A DNA stretch of 25,299 bases from Patescibacteria group bacterium (GTDB lineage: Bacteria; Patescibacteriota; UBA1384; XYA2-FULL-43-10; 1-14-0-10-43-13). The notes beneath the pieces were generated by a model, which saw nothing but the letters and a program-made list of their open reading frames with translations, was not told the DNA's origin and did not search any database. Positions 7,570 to 14,375 of the stretch are shown here, piece by piece. Where the stretch lies: NCBI GenBank assembly GCA_022705465.1, contig JAKJEK010000002.1, forward strand, positions 1 to 25,299. The letters run 5' to 3'. Each line of letters starts with the position of its first letter. Positions within the stretch are counted from its first letter, which is position 1. A program made the translations under genes and the position numbers.

Positions 7570-9141
7570 CTATTTTCTTGTACGCCGCTCCTTGATATAC
7601 CACTCGTTCACCTGCGAATATCGTGACGCTGCCTCGTAACCAGTAATTGGCTTTATGTTCTTAATTTTGCTATCCGTAACATAAACATAGCTCAACGGAT
7701 CGTAATAAATAACTACGAATTCATTAGCCAGTTTTTCATAGAACTCATTGTATTTTGCATCTCTTGTTGCTCGATCGGTAATTCCACGAGCGTCCTCCAG
7801 AAAAATATCACTATCTCGGTCGGCATAACCGGCAAAGTTCAGCCTCTCTACTTGGGAGGAATGCCAAAACAGGTAAGGATCGCGGTCACGGCTGAAATCA
7901 AAGCCATATAAAAGCAATTCGTAAGTTTTCGAATCAATTACCTCCCGAAGTTGCACCATGCCAAGACTTTGAACCTGCAATTCAATATTCTGACGCCCAA
8001 GCTTTGTTTTTAACTCATCAACCAACGATTGCTGTGTAGGCGAGTTAAGTGCAGTCAGTGTTAGTTCAACTTTATTCTCCAACGTCTCCCCCGTGACTAT
8101 CTTGCGGCGCAATTCTTTATCCTGTAGCTTCTCGTTACGCAAATTGAATAACAATCCCAAACGCTTGGCTGACAAATACGACATATTCGACACATTACCT
8201 TGTGCCGGCATTGCCCCGAACAACGCATTAACCTCCCCCTTCTGAAACACCTGCAATGCTGCAGATTGATCAGAATAAAAGCTGAGATCAAAAAATTCCA
8301 GATAAGGCCGCCCGCCATAGTACTGATCGTTTCGCTTAAGCTGCAGCTGGCTAATCTGACTGCCTGCCATGGTTGCATTCACCAGCTGATATGGTCCAGA
8401 ACCAATAAATCTTCTCGCAAATTCATCGCTGGATATATGGTGAGGCATAATCCCAAAATCAGCGTAATAGATAAATGGCCCGTTTGATCGTGGCAACTCC
8501 AGCACTAGAGTGTGATCACTTTCTACAACAACACTCACCCCTTGCCAAACTTCAAACAAAGGGCTTTTTGAATTACCATTGCTTGACAGCTTGATCGACT
8601 CAATAGTATACGCCACATCGTCAGCAGTCAGTTTAGACCCATCGTGAAACACCACGTCGCTACGCAAGTTAAATACGTATCGCCTTCCATCGTCACTAAC
8701 CGACCAACTCTCCGCCACATCAGGCAATATTGTTTCTCGCTCAATCCTCACCAGGCCCGAAAACATTAACTTTGAAACAGACTTATCTGCATCTGATTGC
8801 ACCCAGATCGGATTTAAATACTTCAATTCTCCCACAACCCCCTCGCGATAACGTCCGCCATCAGCTGGCACCATCTTTGTTTGGGTTTGATATGTACCAT
8901 AGCCCTTAACAACAGAGAGAGTAAGTGCTAGCAATAACAAAATAACGGTCAATCTTTTTTCCCTAACCGTCATTGCTGCAATACTTATTCTTAAACGCCC
9001 AATAAAGCTACTGGCAGGACCAGTATGTTTAGTTCCCTTTGAAGATAGAGATGAGTTACCCGATGATTGGGAAATAAGTGCCATATGCATTATCCGTGCT
9101 GTTATCCACTCCATAAAGTGGAACGGCATAGTCCGCACCAC
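7570..9141 (-). CDS. ABC transporter extracellular solute-binding protein, family 5 (OppA/DppA-like), shortened
   Basis: Probably captures peptides or a related ligand for an ABC importer while anchored to the membrane. After a polar N-terminus, one hydrophobic segment (LTVILLLLALTLSVVKGYG) precedes the SBP_bac_5 domain: LKYLNPIW, SKLMFSGLVR, PDVAESWSVSDDGRRYVFNL, VVFHDGSKLTADDVAYTIE, GSGPYQL, then the C-terminal LLLYGFDFSRDRDPYLFWHS. The chain jumps from LQDKELRRKI to NKVELTLTAL; relatives have some 60-70 residues more there, in the second lobe. The start is uncertain: in-frame GTG (9141) and several ATG codons lack clear ribosome sites, and the true start may be further inside but before the hydrophobic segment. 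Starts ten bases after secG stops, so co-transcribed. No permease or ATPase of the system is in the window. Confidence 0.85.
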   Translation of the reverse strand: MVRTMPFHFMEWITARIMHMALISQSSGNSSLSSKGTKHTGPASSFIGRLRISIAAMTVREKRLTVILLLLALTLSVVKGYGTYQTQTKMVPADGGRYREGVVGELKYLNPIWVQSDADKSVSKLMFSGLVRIERETILPDVAESWSVSDDGRRYVFNLRSDVVFHDGSKLTADDVAYTIESIKLSSNGNSKSPLFEVWQGVSVVVESDHTLVLELPRSNGPFIYYADFGIMPHHISSDEFARRFIGSGPYQLVNATMAGSQISQLQLKRNDQYYGGRPYLEFFDLSFYSDQSAALQVFQKGEVNALFGAMPAQGNVSNMSYLSAKRLGLLFNLRNEKLQDKELRRKIVTGETLENKVELTLTALNSPTQQSLVDELKTKLGRQNIELQVQSLGMVQLREVIDSKTYELLLYGFDFSRDRDPYLFWHSSQVERLNFAGYADRDSDIFLEDARGITDRATRDAKYNEFYEKLANEFVVIYYDPLSYVYVTDSKIKNIKPITGYEAASRYSQVNEWYIKERRTRK

Positions 9142-9150
9142 AAAATCATG

Positions 9151-9369
9151 TTAGGAGGTAAATACAGAAGCAATTGCAGATGCCAGGAATAACACGGCGA
9201 TAATTATGGTTGCAATAAATAAGACCTTTTCAGCACCACGCCTCGAGCGGTAAAAGTTTCCTTCACCACCAAAAGCAGATCCGAGGCCGCTTCCCCTCTG
9301 CTGCAAAAGAATTGCCGCGATAAGCAGTATCGCGAAAACAATTTGTAGTATCTTAAACGTGGTATCCAT
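9151..9369 (-). CDS. secG: Preprotein translocase subunit SecG
   Basis: Auxiliary subunit of the SecYEG protein-export channel in the cytoplasmic membrane. At 72 residues it shows the family's two helices: FKILQIVFAILLIAAILLQQ, then the conserved cytoplasmic loop with RGSGLGSAFGG, then VLFIATIIIAVLFLASAIAS. No ribosome site is evident before the ATG. An extended -10 promoter lies about 60-85 bases upstream, and a hairpin (9399-9416) falls in the leader. The solute-binding protein gene follows ten bases later, plausibly an export-linked pairing but common in itself. Confidence 0.95.
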   Translation of the reverse strand: MDTTFKILQIVFAILLIAAILLQQRGSGLGSAFGGEGNFYRSRRGAEKVLFIATIIIAVLFLASAIASVFTS

Positions 9370-9398
9370 TTGTATTAATCGAATGTTTAATTAACAAA

Positions 9399-9416
9399 CT
9401 TGGGATCCCGCCCAAG
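9399..9416 (-). other. Hairpin in the secG leader
   Basis: Stem CTTGGG/CCCAAG with a six-base loop, in the predicted 5' untranslated part of the secG transcript. On the minus strand it is followed by TTTGTTAATT, so weak termination is possible but not convincing. Confidence 0.4.
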
Positions 9417-9426
9417 CAACAGAGCT

Positions 9427-9454
9427 ACTATATCACATCTTTTTTAAATTACAA
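9427..9454 (-). promoter_or_regulatory. Promoter for secG
   Basis: Minus strand: -35 TTGTAA, 16-base spacer, -10 TATAGT with TGA before it (extended -10). Predicted start near 9420. Confidence 0.65.
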
Positions 9455-9675
9455 ATGGCAGGTAAAGCGAAACGCTAAATCGAGACATTATCCCGGAGTT
9501 ATCGTCCTTTCGTACCGCCTACCTCCCGCTTGCACCACATCTGACCAAATCGATCTCCGTCTAATTATCATAACCCTTACTGGACAAACCGCTGTTTTCA
9601 TGATACCGTAATACGATAGCTTGATGTATTAGGGCTATACAGGCAAACCATGCGATGACTGGAAAGGAGACAGAA
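9455..9675. other. Intergenic stretch between divergent secG and the lipoprotein gene
   Basis: No gene recognised on either strand. A weak plus-strand promoter for the lipoprotein gene is possible: TGGACA at 9581-9586, 17 bases, TACCGT at 9604-9609 preceded by TGA. Otherwise I see nothing structured here. The base composition changes from the window's usual level to GC-rich at about the start of the next gene. Confidence 0.4.
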
Positions 9676-10152
9676 GTGAATCGCAAGATGCAGGTAAAAG
9701 CGTTGATTGCGCTGGCCACTCTGCTAGGTGGTTGCGGTGCGGCCGAGCTCGGTCCTCGCACCCCCGCGAACATCATCAATGACTATCCGCCAAAGATTAG
9801 AGCTGTCCAAGCCTATTTTGATGCTAGCCTCGTAGTGGTCGACTACCAACCTTACGATGGCATCGTCTCGGTCGAGGGCTGGTTCACCCTGCCCAGCGAT
9901 CCGACCGGGTTCAGTTCCCGACGGATCCACTTCAACGAAGATGTGATTCGCGGCACCAGCACCACCCGCGGACGAGCCAACTTTGTCATCAGCAGCTATG
10001 ACTGGCCTGATAACTGGCAAAGTGACGGCACTGCTATGCTGGCTGGCATCTCCTACTACTTCATGATCACGGTCGAGGAGCCCAACGGTCGTCTCCGCCG
10101 AGTCACCGAAGTCTGGAGAATCCAAAACGGTGTAGTTGACCGGATTTCGTAA
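9676..10152 (+). CDS. Putative lipoprotein, function unknown
   Basis: I do not recognise the family. The start is the GTG at 9676, which has AAAGGAG six bases upstream. This gives 158 residues. The N-terminus (MNRKMQVKALIALATLLGGC) is a lipoprotein signal with lipobox LGGC, so Cys20 would be lipidated and the protein anchored outside the membrane. The mature part is rich in beta-prone stretches (SLVVVDYQPYDGIVSVEGWF, YYFMITVEE), which suggests a small beta-sandwich, but this is only an impression. It is clearly more GC-rich than its neighbours: one 60-base line in it (9841-9900) has 36 G+C, against 27 for a line in atpF. A strong terminator follows directly. Codon composition and isolation suggest late acquisition or a lineage-specific gene. 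Confidence 0.75.
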   Translation: MNRKMQVKALIALATLLGGCGAAELGPRTPANIINDYPPKIRAVQAYFDASLVVVDYQPYDGIVSVEGWFTLPSDPTGFSSRRIHFNEDVIRGTSTTRGRANFVISSYDWPDNWQSDGTAMLAGISYYFMITVEEPNGRLRRVTEVWRIQNGVVDRIS

Positions 10153-10160
10153 ACAACACC

Positions 10161-10190
10161 AAGAGCGATGCTTCCTGCATCGCTCTTTAT
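10161..10190 (+). terminator. Strong intrinsic terminator after the lipoprotein gene
   Basis: Perfect 11-bp stem AAGAGCGATGC/GCATCGCTCTT with a TTCCT loop, then TATTAG. The T-tract (TTT ending the stem) is short, but the stem is strong. Confidence 0.8.
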
Positions 10191-10207
10191 TAGTGTCTGT
10201 TTGCAAA

Positions 10208-10236
10208 TTGACAGCCGTCACCCCCGGTGGTACAAC
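10208..10236 (+). promoter_or_regulatory. Promoter for the GC-rich membrane protein gene
   Basis: -35 TTGACA (perfect), 17-base spacer, -10 TACAAC preceded by TGG (extended -10). It comes just after the terminator of the lipoprotein gene, so the two genes are separate transcription units. Confidence 0.75.
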
Positions 10237-10272
10237 GAAATGTGCGGCCGGAAGCCGTACGGGAGGGAAGCC

Positions 10273-10818
10273 ATGACGGTACTTCGTGCCATCGCCAGAA
10301 CCGCTAGCGCAACAGCTCTTCTGGTCACCCTGTTTTGGGCACTCGTGCTTTTTATCATAGGCACGATGCCGACAACCAACATTTGGGGCTACCACTGGCC
10401 TCGCTGGTGGGATGTGCTGATCGGACCAGTCTGGTCAGTCATCGTCACACCACTGCTACTGGAAACCACTGAACGTCACCTGATAAAGACAAGGCTTAAG
10501 ACGGGACTGATAATCGGCATCGCAATTGCGATAATTTCCGTCTTCAGCGCCTGGATCTCCGGCTACAGCATCAGCCTGGTCATCGAGGCAGTCTTGGCCA
10601 TAGCTGCCGCAACTATCATCTCCCAACTCAGCAAGACCAACAAACCTTCCTGGGACCAGTACGCAGATTTCGCAATCGGATTAATGCTTAGCTACGGCAT
10701 CGTGGCAAGTCTCGCGTTTGGACTACCATTCGCCTTAGTGGCCGCTCCGGTTGCGTACATTATTGCGTGGGGCTACTACTGGTGGCCAACGATCAACACC
10801 TGGTTGACCGGAAAATGA
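10273..10818 (+). CDS. Polytopic membrane protein, function unknown
   Basis: Family not recognised. The ATG at 10273 has GGGAGGGAAG just upstream and gives 181 residues; an upstream in-frame extension would cross the promoter and is rejected. Hydrophobic stretches suggest five or six membrane segments: TALLVTLFWALVLFIIG, a Trp-rich stretch WPRWWDVLIGPVWSVIV, LIIGIAIAIISVFSAWI, LVIEAVLAIAAATIIS, FAIGLMLSYGIVASLAF and PFALVAAPVAYIIAWGYYWW. A short basic loop (RHLIKTRLK) lies between the second and third. GC-rich like the preceding lipoprotein gene (36 G+C in 10381-10440). It has its own promoter and a long hairpin after its stop. No homologous pathway is suggested. Confidence 0.75.
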   Translation: MTVLRAIARTASATALLVTLFWALVLFIIGTMPTTNIWGYHWPRWWDVLIGPVWSVIVTPLLLETTERHLIKTRLKTGLIIGIAIAIISVFSAWISGYSISLVIEAVLAIAAATIISQLSKTNKPSWDQYADFAIGLMLSYGIVASLAFGLPFALVAAPVAYIIAWGYYWWPTINTWLTGK

Positions 10819-10828
10819 CCGCATAAAC

Positions 10829-10856
10829 AATGTCCGCCGTTCATTCGGCGGACATT
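10829..10856 (+). terminator. Hairpin after the GC-rich membrane protein gene
   Basis: Perfect 11-bp stem AATGTCCGCCG/CGGCGGACATT with a six-base loop. The plus-strand U-tract is short (TTTACAAA); a second hairpin for the opposite strand follows immediately, so the pair insulates convergent transcripts. Confidence 0.7.
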
Positions 10857-10859
10857 TAC

Positions 10860-10911
10860 AAAAAAACACATCTTCTGTCCAAAGATATACTCTTTACCCA
10901 AAAGATGTGTT
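10860..10911 (-). terminator. Terminator after tRNA-Gly
   Basis: Minus strand: stem AACACATCTT/AAGATGTGTT (10 bp), with an inner stem AAAGA/TCTTT in its 27-base loop, followed by a continuous run of T. It ends the tRNA-Gly transcript. Confidence 0.75.
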
Positions 10912-10912
10912 C

Positions 10913-10988
10913 TGGAGCGGGCGAGCGGGTTCGAACCGCCGACCTCTTCCTTGGCAAGGAAGCGTTCTACCAACTGAACTACGCCCGC
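10913..10988 (-). tRNA. tRNA-Gly (anticodon GCC)
   Basis: Reads GGC/GGU glycine codons. Acceptor GCGGGCG/CGCCCGC, anticodon stem CTTCC/GGAAG with loop TTGCCAA, T arm GGCGG-TTCGAAC-CCGCT, discriminator U, encoded CCA. Has its own promoter and terminator. Confidence 0.97.
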
Positions 10989-11003
10989 ATTTTTCAACTT
11001 TGA

Positions 11004-11032
11004 ATTATACCCGAACTTTTCCTAAATCTCAA
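11004..11032 (-). promoter_or_regulatory. Promoter for tRNA-Gly
   Basis: Minus strand: -35 TTGAGA, 17-base spacer, -10 TATAAT (perfect). Predicted start lies about ten bases before the tRNA 5' end. Confidence 0.8.
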
Positions 11033-11112
11033 TGGCTCCGGCGGGTAATGCGTAAACATCGCAGAATTTGCATCTAAATAAGCGGTTTTATCTGCCCGCA
11101 TATGGCTACTCT

Positions 11113-11186
11113 TGGAGGCCTGACCCGGAATCGAACCGGGGTAGACGGTTTTGCAGACCGCTGCCTAACCTCTCGGCCATCAGGCC
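11113..11186 (-). tRNA. tRNA-Cys (anticodon GCA)
   Basis: Reads cysteine codons. Acceptor GGCCTGA/TCAGGCC, anticodon stem GCGGT/ACCGT with loop CTGCAAA, T arm CCCGG-TTCGATT-CCGGG, discriminator U, encoded CCA. No clear promoter of its own; it may share the tRNA-Phe transcript 82 bases upstream. Confidence 0.97.
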
Positions 11187-11268
11187 TTACAATTCAGATG
11201 CCATATTCGGATTTGCGCCGTGATTATCGTCAATCCATTTGTCAGACGCTTAAACCAAATAATTGTCA

Positions 11269-11343
11269 TGGTGCCGCGGGTCAGAATCGGACTGACGACA
11301 CGAGGCTCTTCAGGCCCCTGCTCTACCACTGAGCTACCGCGGC
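11269..11343 (-). tRNA. tRNA-Phe (anticodon GAA), with C at position 55
   Basis: Reads phenylalanine codons. Acceptor GCCGCGG/CCGCGGC, D arm GCTC-AGTGGTA-GAGC, anticodon stem GGGGC/GCCTC with loop CTGAAGA, T stem GTCAG/CTGAC, discriminator A, encoded CCA. The T loop reads TCCGATT instead of TTCGANT, so the base normally modified to pseudouridine 55 is a C. Confidence 0.93.
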
Positions 11344-11394
11344 ACACATAGCTGTGACCTCAAAAAACAGTTCTTCTCTCGAAGCACACTACCG

Positions 11395-11423
11395 ATTGTA
11401 ACAAAAAACAGCTCGGGTGTAAA
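11395..11423 (-). promoter_or_regulatory. Promoter for tRNA-Phe (and perhaps tRNA-Cys)
   Basis: Minus strand: -35 TTTACA, 17-base spacer, -10 TACAAT. It sits between the upstream small membrane protein gene and tRNA-Phe, about 45 bases before the tRNA. Confidence 0.65.
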
Positions 11424-11437
11424 CACTAAAACCTGCT

Positions 11438-11770
11438 CTAGAGAGTCTGAATATTCGCAACTCGATAAATCCAATCCCCAAAACCATTGAGTACATTCGT
11501 ATTTTCTTTAACGAAATACATTCCGATTAGCAAGATCACCAATGTACCCATCGTCAGCAATACTTTATTCACATCGCGGCGCAAAACAATCTCAGAAGAG
11601 TCCGGCTTAACTTTTTTACTTAGACTCTCCTGCTCTACCCCTTCTGATTCCAAGCCATCAACAACTACCGCATCATCTACCTGCAATGCTGCTACTTCGG
11701 CAAGTTGCGGTTGCACTGCCAGTGTTTGGTTACGGTTTTTTTTGAATTTCTTATGCTTAGCTTTTGCCAT
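11438..11770 (-). CDS. Small basic protein with one C-terminal membrane segment, function unknown
   Basis: Not recognised. About 110 residues: a very basic start (MAKAKHKKFKKNRNQ), an Ala/Val/Glu-rich middle that is probably unstructured, then one hydrophobic segment near the C-terminus (VLLTMGTLVILLIGMYFV) and a short tail. The topology would leave the basic domain inside the cell. Two adjacent ATG codons (11773 and 11770) follow GAGAGGAGA; the second has the better spacing. It lies about 100 bases after the ComM-like gene on the same strand, with no terminator between, so a shared transcript is likely. Confidence 0.75.
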   Translation of the reverse strand: MAKAKHKKFKKNRNQTLAVQPQLAEVAALQVDDAVVVDGLESEGVEQESLSKKVKPDSSEIVLRRDVNKVLLTMGTLVILLIGMYFVKENTNVLNGFGDWIYRVANIQTL

Positions 11771-11875
11771 CATTCTCCTCTCGCATCAATTTACAAAAAA
11801 CACTGAGAAATCTCGCGTTCAACGAAACATTAAACTAAATCTTTCCAGATTTCAATGCCATCAACGTCAAACCTG

Positions 11876-13420
11876 TTAATAGGTTCTCTCTCGCGGCCGG
11901 TACTGCAGAGCTTCACCAACATGAGAGGCGGATATCAGCTCACTACCCTCAAGATCAGCTATCGTACGCGCCACTTTCAATATCCGGTGATAAACCCGAC
12001 CGGACAACTTCATCCGATCAACCGCTTCGCCTACCAATCTTTCCGCTGCCGCATCCAAAGTACAAGCTTGCTTAATATCTTTACTGCGCATCTCGGCGTT
12101 TGTTTTAATTGGCGAACTTATAAAGCGCTTCGATTGGCGCCATCTCGCCTCCTTTACTCGTTTTTTTACCGATACTGACTCTTCTGCCACACGTTCACTC
12201 CTAAGTTCTTCATAGCCGATTCTTGGCACCTCCACATGCAAATCGATTCTGTCTAATATCGGCCCCGAAATCTTATTTTCGTATCGCACAATCTGTGACG
12301 GCGTGCATACACATGCCTTGTCTGGGTCTGTACGAAAACCGCACGGACAAGGATTTTGGGCTGCCACCATCAAGAATCTAGCCGGAAAACACAAACTTCC
12401 CTGGGCACGCGACACTGTTACAACTCCGTCTTCCAACGGTTGTCTTAGTGCTTCAAGCACAGATCGGGAAAACTCCGGAAATTCATCCAAAAAGAGTACG
12501 CCTCGATGTGCCAAACTAATTTCGCCTGGCCTTGGCCATTGGCCACCACCCACCAGTGCCACATTTGATGTTGTGTGGTGAGGTGAGCGAAACGGTCGTT
12601 TTTTCACTAACGAACGACGTTTGTTTTGCAACATCCCCGCTACCGAATGAATCTTTGTTACCTCTAACACCTCTTCCTCGTCCATATCCGGCAATATCGT
12701 TGGCAAGCTCCTCGCCAACAACGTTTTGCCTGAGCCAGGAGGTCCTGATAACAAAAGGTTATGACCGCCTGCAGCCGCAATCTCCAGTGCTCGCTTTGCC
12801 TGCTCTTGCCCGGCAATATATGCAAAATCGCACCCATCGTCCTCATCCTCGACCAGATCCTTATCCCGTTTCCCTTGACTGTACGGCGCTATCTGCATTT
12901 CGCCGCGCAAGTATTTAATTAACTCCCCCAGAGAACTGATTGGGATCACCTCAATCCCACCTACCATTCCTGCCTCCGTAGCATTCACTGCCGGCACAAA
13001 CAACTTTCTGTATTTTTCCCGTGCTGCAAAGAGTGCAATTGGCAAAATCCCGTTGACATGACGAAGGTCACCATTCAGCGACAACTCACCAACAAACAAT
13101 GACTGCCCCACAATATCTACTGCCCCAATCTGCTCACTTGCAGCTAATATCCCCACCGCCATCGGTAGATCATACCCGGCACCTTCCTTTTTGATATCTG
13201 CTGGCGCCAAGTTGATCGTCAGACGATGTTGTGGAAAAGTCGCCCCGGAATTCTTCATAGCCGCCCTTACTCTCTCCTTACTTTCATCTACTGCCTTATC
13301 TGGCAAACCCACAATCGTAAAAGACGGTAAACCTAATCCAATATCCACCTCTGCTTCAACTAAATATGAGTCGAGTCCTATCGTCGCCGCCGAATAAATC
13401 TTTGATACTTTTGTTGCCAT
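11876..13420 (-). CDS. comM: YifB/ComM-family AAA+ ATPase (Mg-chelatase-like)
   Basis: By homology to ComM, a hexameric helicase that promotes branch migration during recombination of incoming DNA; in other bacteria it is needed for efficient natural transformation. The N-terminal Lon-S5-like domain (MATKVSKIYSAATIGLDSYL, APADIKKEGAGYDLPMAVG) is followed by the AAA+ core with Walker A GPPGSGKT at about 226-233 and Walker B GVLFLDEF at about 307-314. A four-Cys cluster (NPCPCG, then CVC, residues 358-372) is the usual metal-binding insert. The C-terminal Mg-chelatase domain ends in SGRVYHRILKVARTIADLEG. At 514 residues it is full length. AGGGGAAAG precedes the ATG. No other competence gene is nearby. 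Confidence 0.95.
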   Translation of the reverse strand: MATKVSKIYSAATIGLDSYLVEAEVDIGLGLPSFTIVGLPDKAVDESKERVRAAMKNSGATFPQHRLTINLAPADIKKEGAGYDLPMAVGILAASEQIGAVDIVGQSLFVGELSLNGDLRHVNGILPIALFAAREKYRKLFVPAVNATEAGMVGGIEVIPISSLGELIKYLRGEMQIAPYSQGKRDKDLVEDEDDGCDFAYIAGQEQAKRALEIAAAGGHNLLLSGPPGSGKTLLARSLPTILPDMDEEEVLEVTKIHSVAGMLQNKRRSLVKKRPFRSPHHTTSNVALVGGGQWPRPGEISLAHRGVLFLDEFPEFSRSVLEALRQPLEDGVVTVSRAQGSLCFPARFLMVAAQNPCPCGFRTDPDKACVCTPSQIVRYENKISGPILDRIDLHVEVPRIGYEELRSERVAEESVSVKKRVKEARWRQSKRFISSPIKTNAEMRSKDIKQACTLDAAAERLVGEAVDRMKLSGRVYHRILKVARTIADLEGSELISASHVGEALQYRPRERTY

Positions 13421-13470
13421 ACTTTCCCCTCAATAATTTCACCTACTATCCTAGCAATTTTACCAACAAC

Positions 13471-13504
13471 AAAAAAGTGGGCGCCATCCATTCATTGCGC
13501 CCAC
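13471..13504 (-). terminator. Intrinsic terminator after the GC-rich hypothetical gene
   Basis: Minus strand: 8-bp stem GTGGGCGC/GCGCCCAC with a 12-base loop, followed by TTTTTTGTTG. It separates the 13526-13954 gene from the ComM-like gene downstream. Confidence 0.9.
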
Positions 13505-13525
13505 ACCGGTCATGCTATGATACTC

Positions 13526-13954
13526 TCACAGCCTTCGAAAGTCCTCGATCTCTCCGGTAACCGGATGAATATCGGCGTAGCAGGTTACTACTTCGATTTT
13601 CTTGCCGGTATATCTATCCACCAACTCTTGCCTGATCCGGGGAGCGATCTCGCGGAAAAACTCATACTCCGCCTTCTTGTCACGAATTCCCATCACTTCC
13701 GCTACCCAGCCGCAGTAGCTGTGTAACACATCTATACACACTGTCGCCCCGTGCGTATTGATCGCGATATCGAAATCCGCCAGGATCACCGGACGGGCTG
13801 CCGCATCAGTCCTCCGAGCCGGGCCGCCAGCGTGGGACAACAGATCGTGCTGTCCAACAACGCCGAGCTCACGCTCGATTACGTGGAGCAGCTGCCCTTG
13901 CCGCTTTCGCGGCTCAATGCAGCGGTGCAGTACCCACTCGCTCTTAACGCTCAT
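13526..13954 (-). CDS. Hypothetical GC-rich protein, function unknown
   Basis: I do not recognise it. It has 142 residues, no signal peptide or membrane segment, and mixed charged and hydrophobic composition, so it is probably cytoplasmic. The N-terminal half is Arg/His rich (HVIERELGVVGQHDLLSHAG); the C-terminal half (EYEFFREIAPRIRQELVDRY, then TGKKIEVVTCYADIHPVTG) looks folded. Expression signals are excellent: perfect TATAAT with a 17-base spacer, AAGGGGAA before the ATG, and a strong terminator. The base composition is far more GC-rich than its neighbours (39 G+C in 13801-13860), as for the two genes at 9676-10818. The GC-rich sequence opens frames on the opposite strand too, but only this one has a ribosome site and promoter. 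Confidence 0.7.
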   Translation of the reverse strand: MSVKSEWVLHRCIEPRKRQGQLLHVIERELGVVGQHDLLSHAGGPARRTDAAARPVILADFDIAINTHGATVCIDVLHSYCGWVAEVMGIRDKKAEYEFFREIAPRIRQELVDRYTGKKIEVVTCYADIHPVTGEIEDFRRL

Positions 13955-13995
13955 ACCGTTCCCCTTCCTAGCTATAGCCCAGAAAACAATTTTTC

Positions 13996-14024
13996 ATTAT
14001 ACTATCATGTGCAACAAAGTTCAA
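13996..14024 (-). promoter_or_regulatory. Promoter for the GC-rich hypothetical gene
   Basis: Minus strand: -35 TTGAAC, 17-base spacer, -10 TATAAT (perfect). Divergent from the atp promoter; the two -35 elements are 12 bases apart. Confidence 0.8.
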
Positions 14025-14036
14025 TCCCTCTACAGC

Positions 14037-14065
14037 TTGACACGTAAGCAGTAGCTATATAGACT
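14037..14065 (+). promoter_or_regulatory. Promoter for the ATP synthase operon
   Basis: -35 TTGACA (perfect), 17-base spacer, -10 TAGACT. Predicted start near 14072 gives a leader of about 50 bases before atpI. Confidence 0.7.
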
Positions 14066-14124
14066 GAGTGCAACACTTGCAATAGTGAATGAAAACACGT
14101 TAAACAAGAAAGTGTGAAAAGGCA

Positions 14125-14358
14125 ATGAAAAAAAGCTTGCTTTTTTCTTTTGGCTTTATTGGCGAAGTTGGCTTCGCCACCGCTATTCCTCTTGTTATTT
14201 TTGGCCTCTTTGGCCGCTATCTTGACAACAAGTATGGAACAAGCCCGTATTTCCTGCTTGGTGGCATCACCGTTGCCACGATTCAGATTTACTTCTATAT
14301 TAAAGCCCTCATTAAAAAAGCAATCGAGGCCTTTAATAAACTTAACCAAAACCCATAG
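14125..14358 (+). CDS. atpI: ATP synthase accessory membrane protein, AtpI/AtpZ-like
   Basis: Small two-helix membrane protein at the head of the operon. In other bacteria AtpI/AtpZ helps c-ring assembly or ion supply to the synthase. Its 77 residues show a hydrophobic helix FGFIGEVGFATAIPLVIFGL, the family turn FGRYLDNKYGTSPYFLL, and a second helix GGITVATIQIYFYIKALI. Only a weak AAGG precedes the ATG. It is the first gene after the promoter and lies 17 bases before atpB. Confidence 0.85.
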   Translation: MKKSLLFSFGFIGEVGFATAIPLVIFGLFGRYLDNKYGTSPYFLLGGITVATIQIYFYIKALIKKAIEAFNKLNQNP

Positions 14359-14375
14359 TTATAGAAATAAGTATT

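Noticed and set aside
9724..10395. Long open frame on the minus strand (223 codons) opposite the lipoprotein gene
   Set aside because: Arises from the GC-rich codons of the plus-strand gene; no ribosome site, spans the terminator and promoter between the two plus genes, low-complexity composition.
13751..14054. Two plus-strand frames opposite the GC-rich hypothetical gene
   Set aside because: No ribosome site; they run through the divergent promoters. The minus-strand frame has promoter, ribosome site and terminator.
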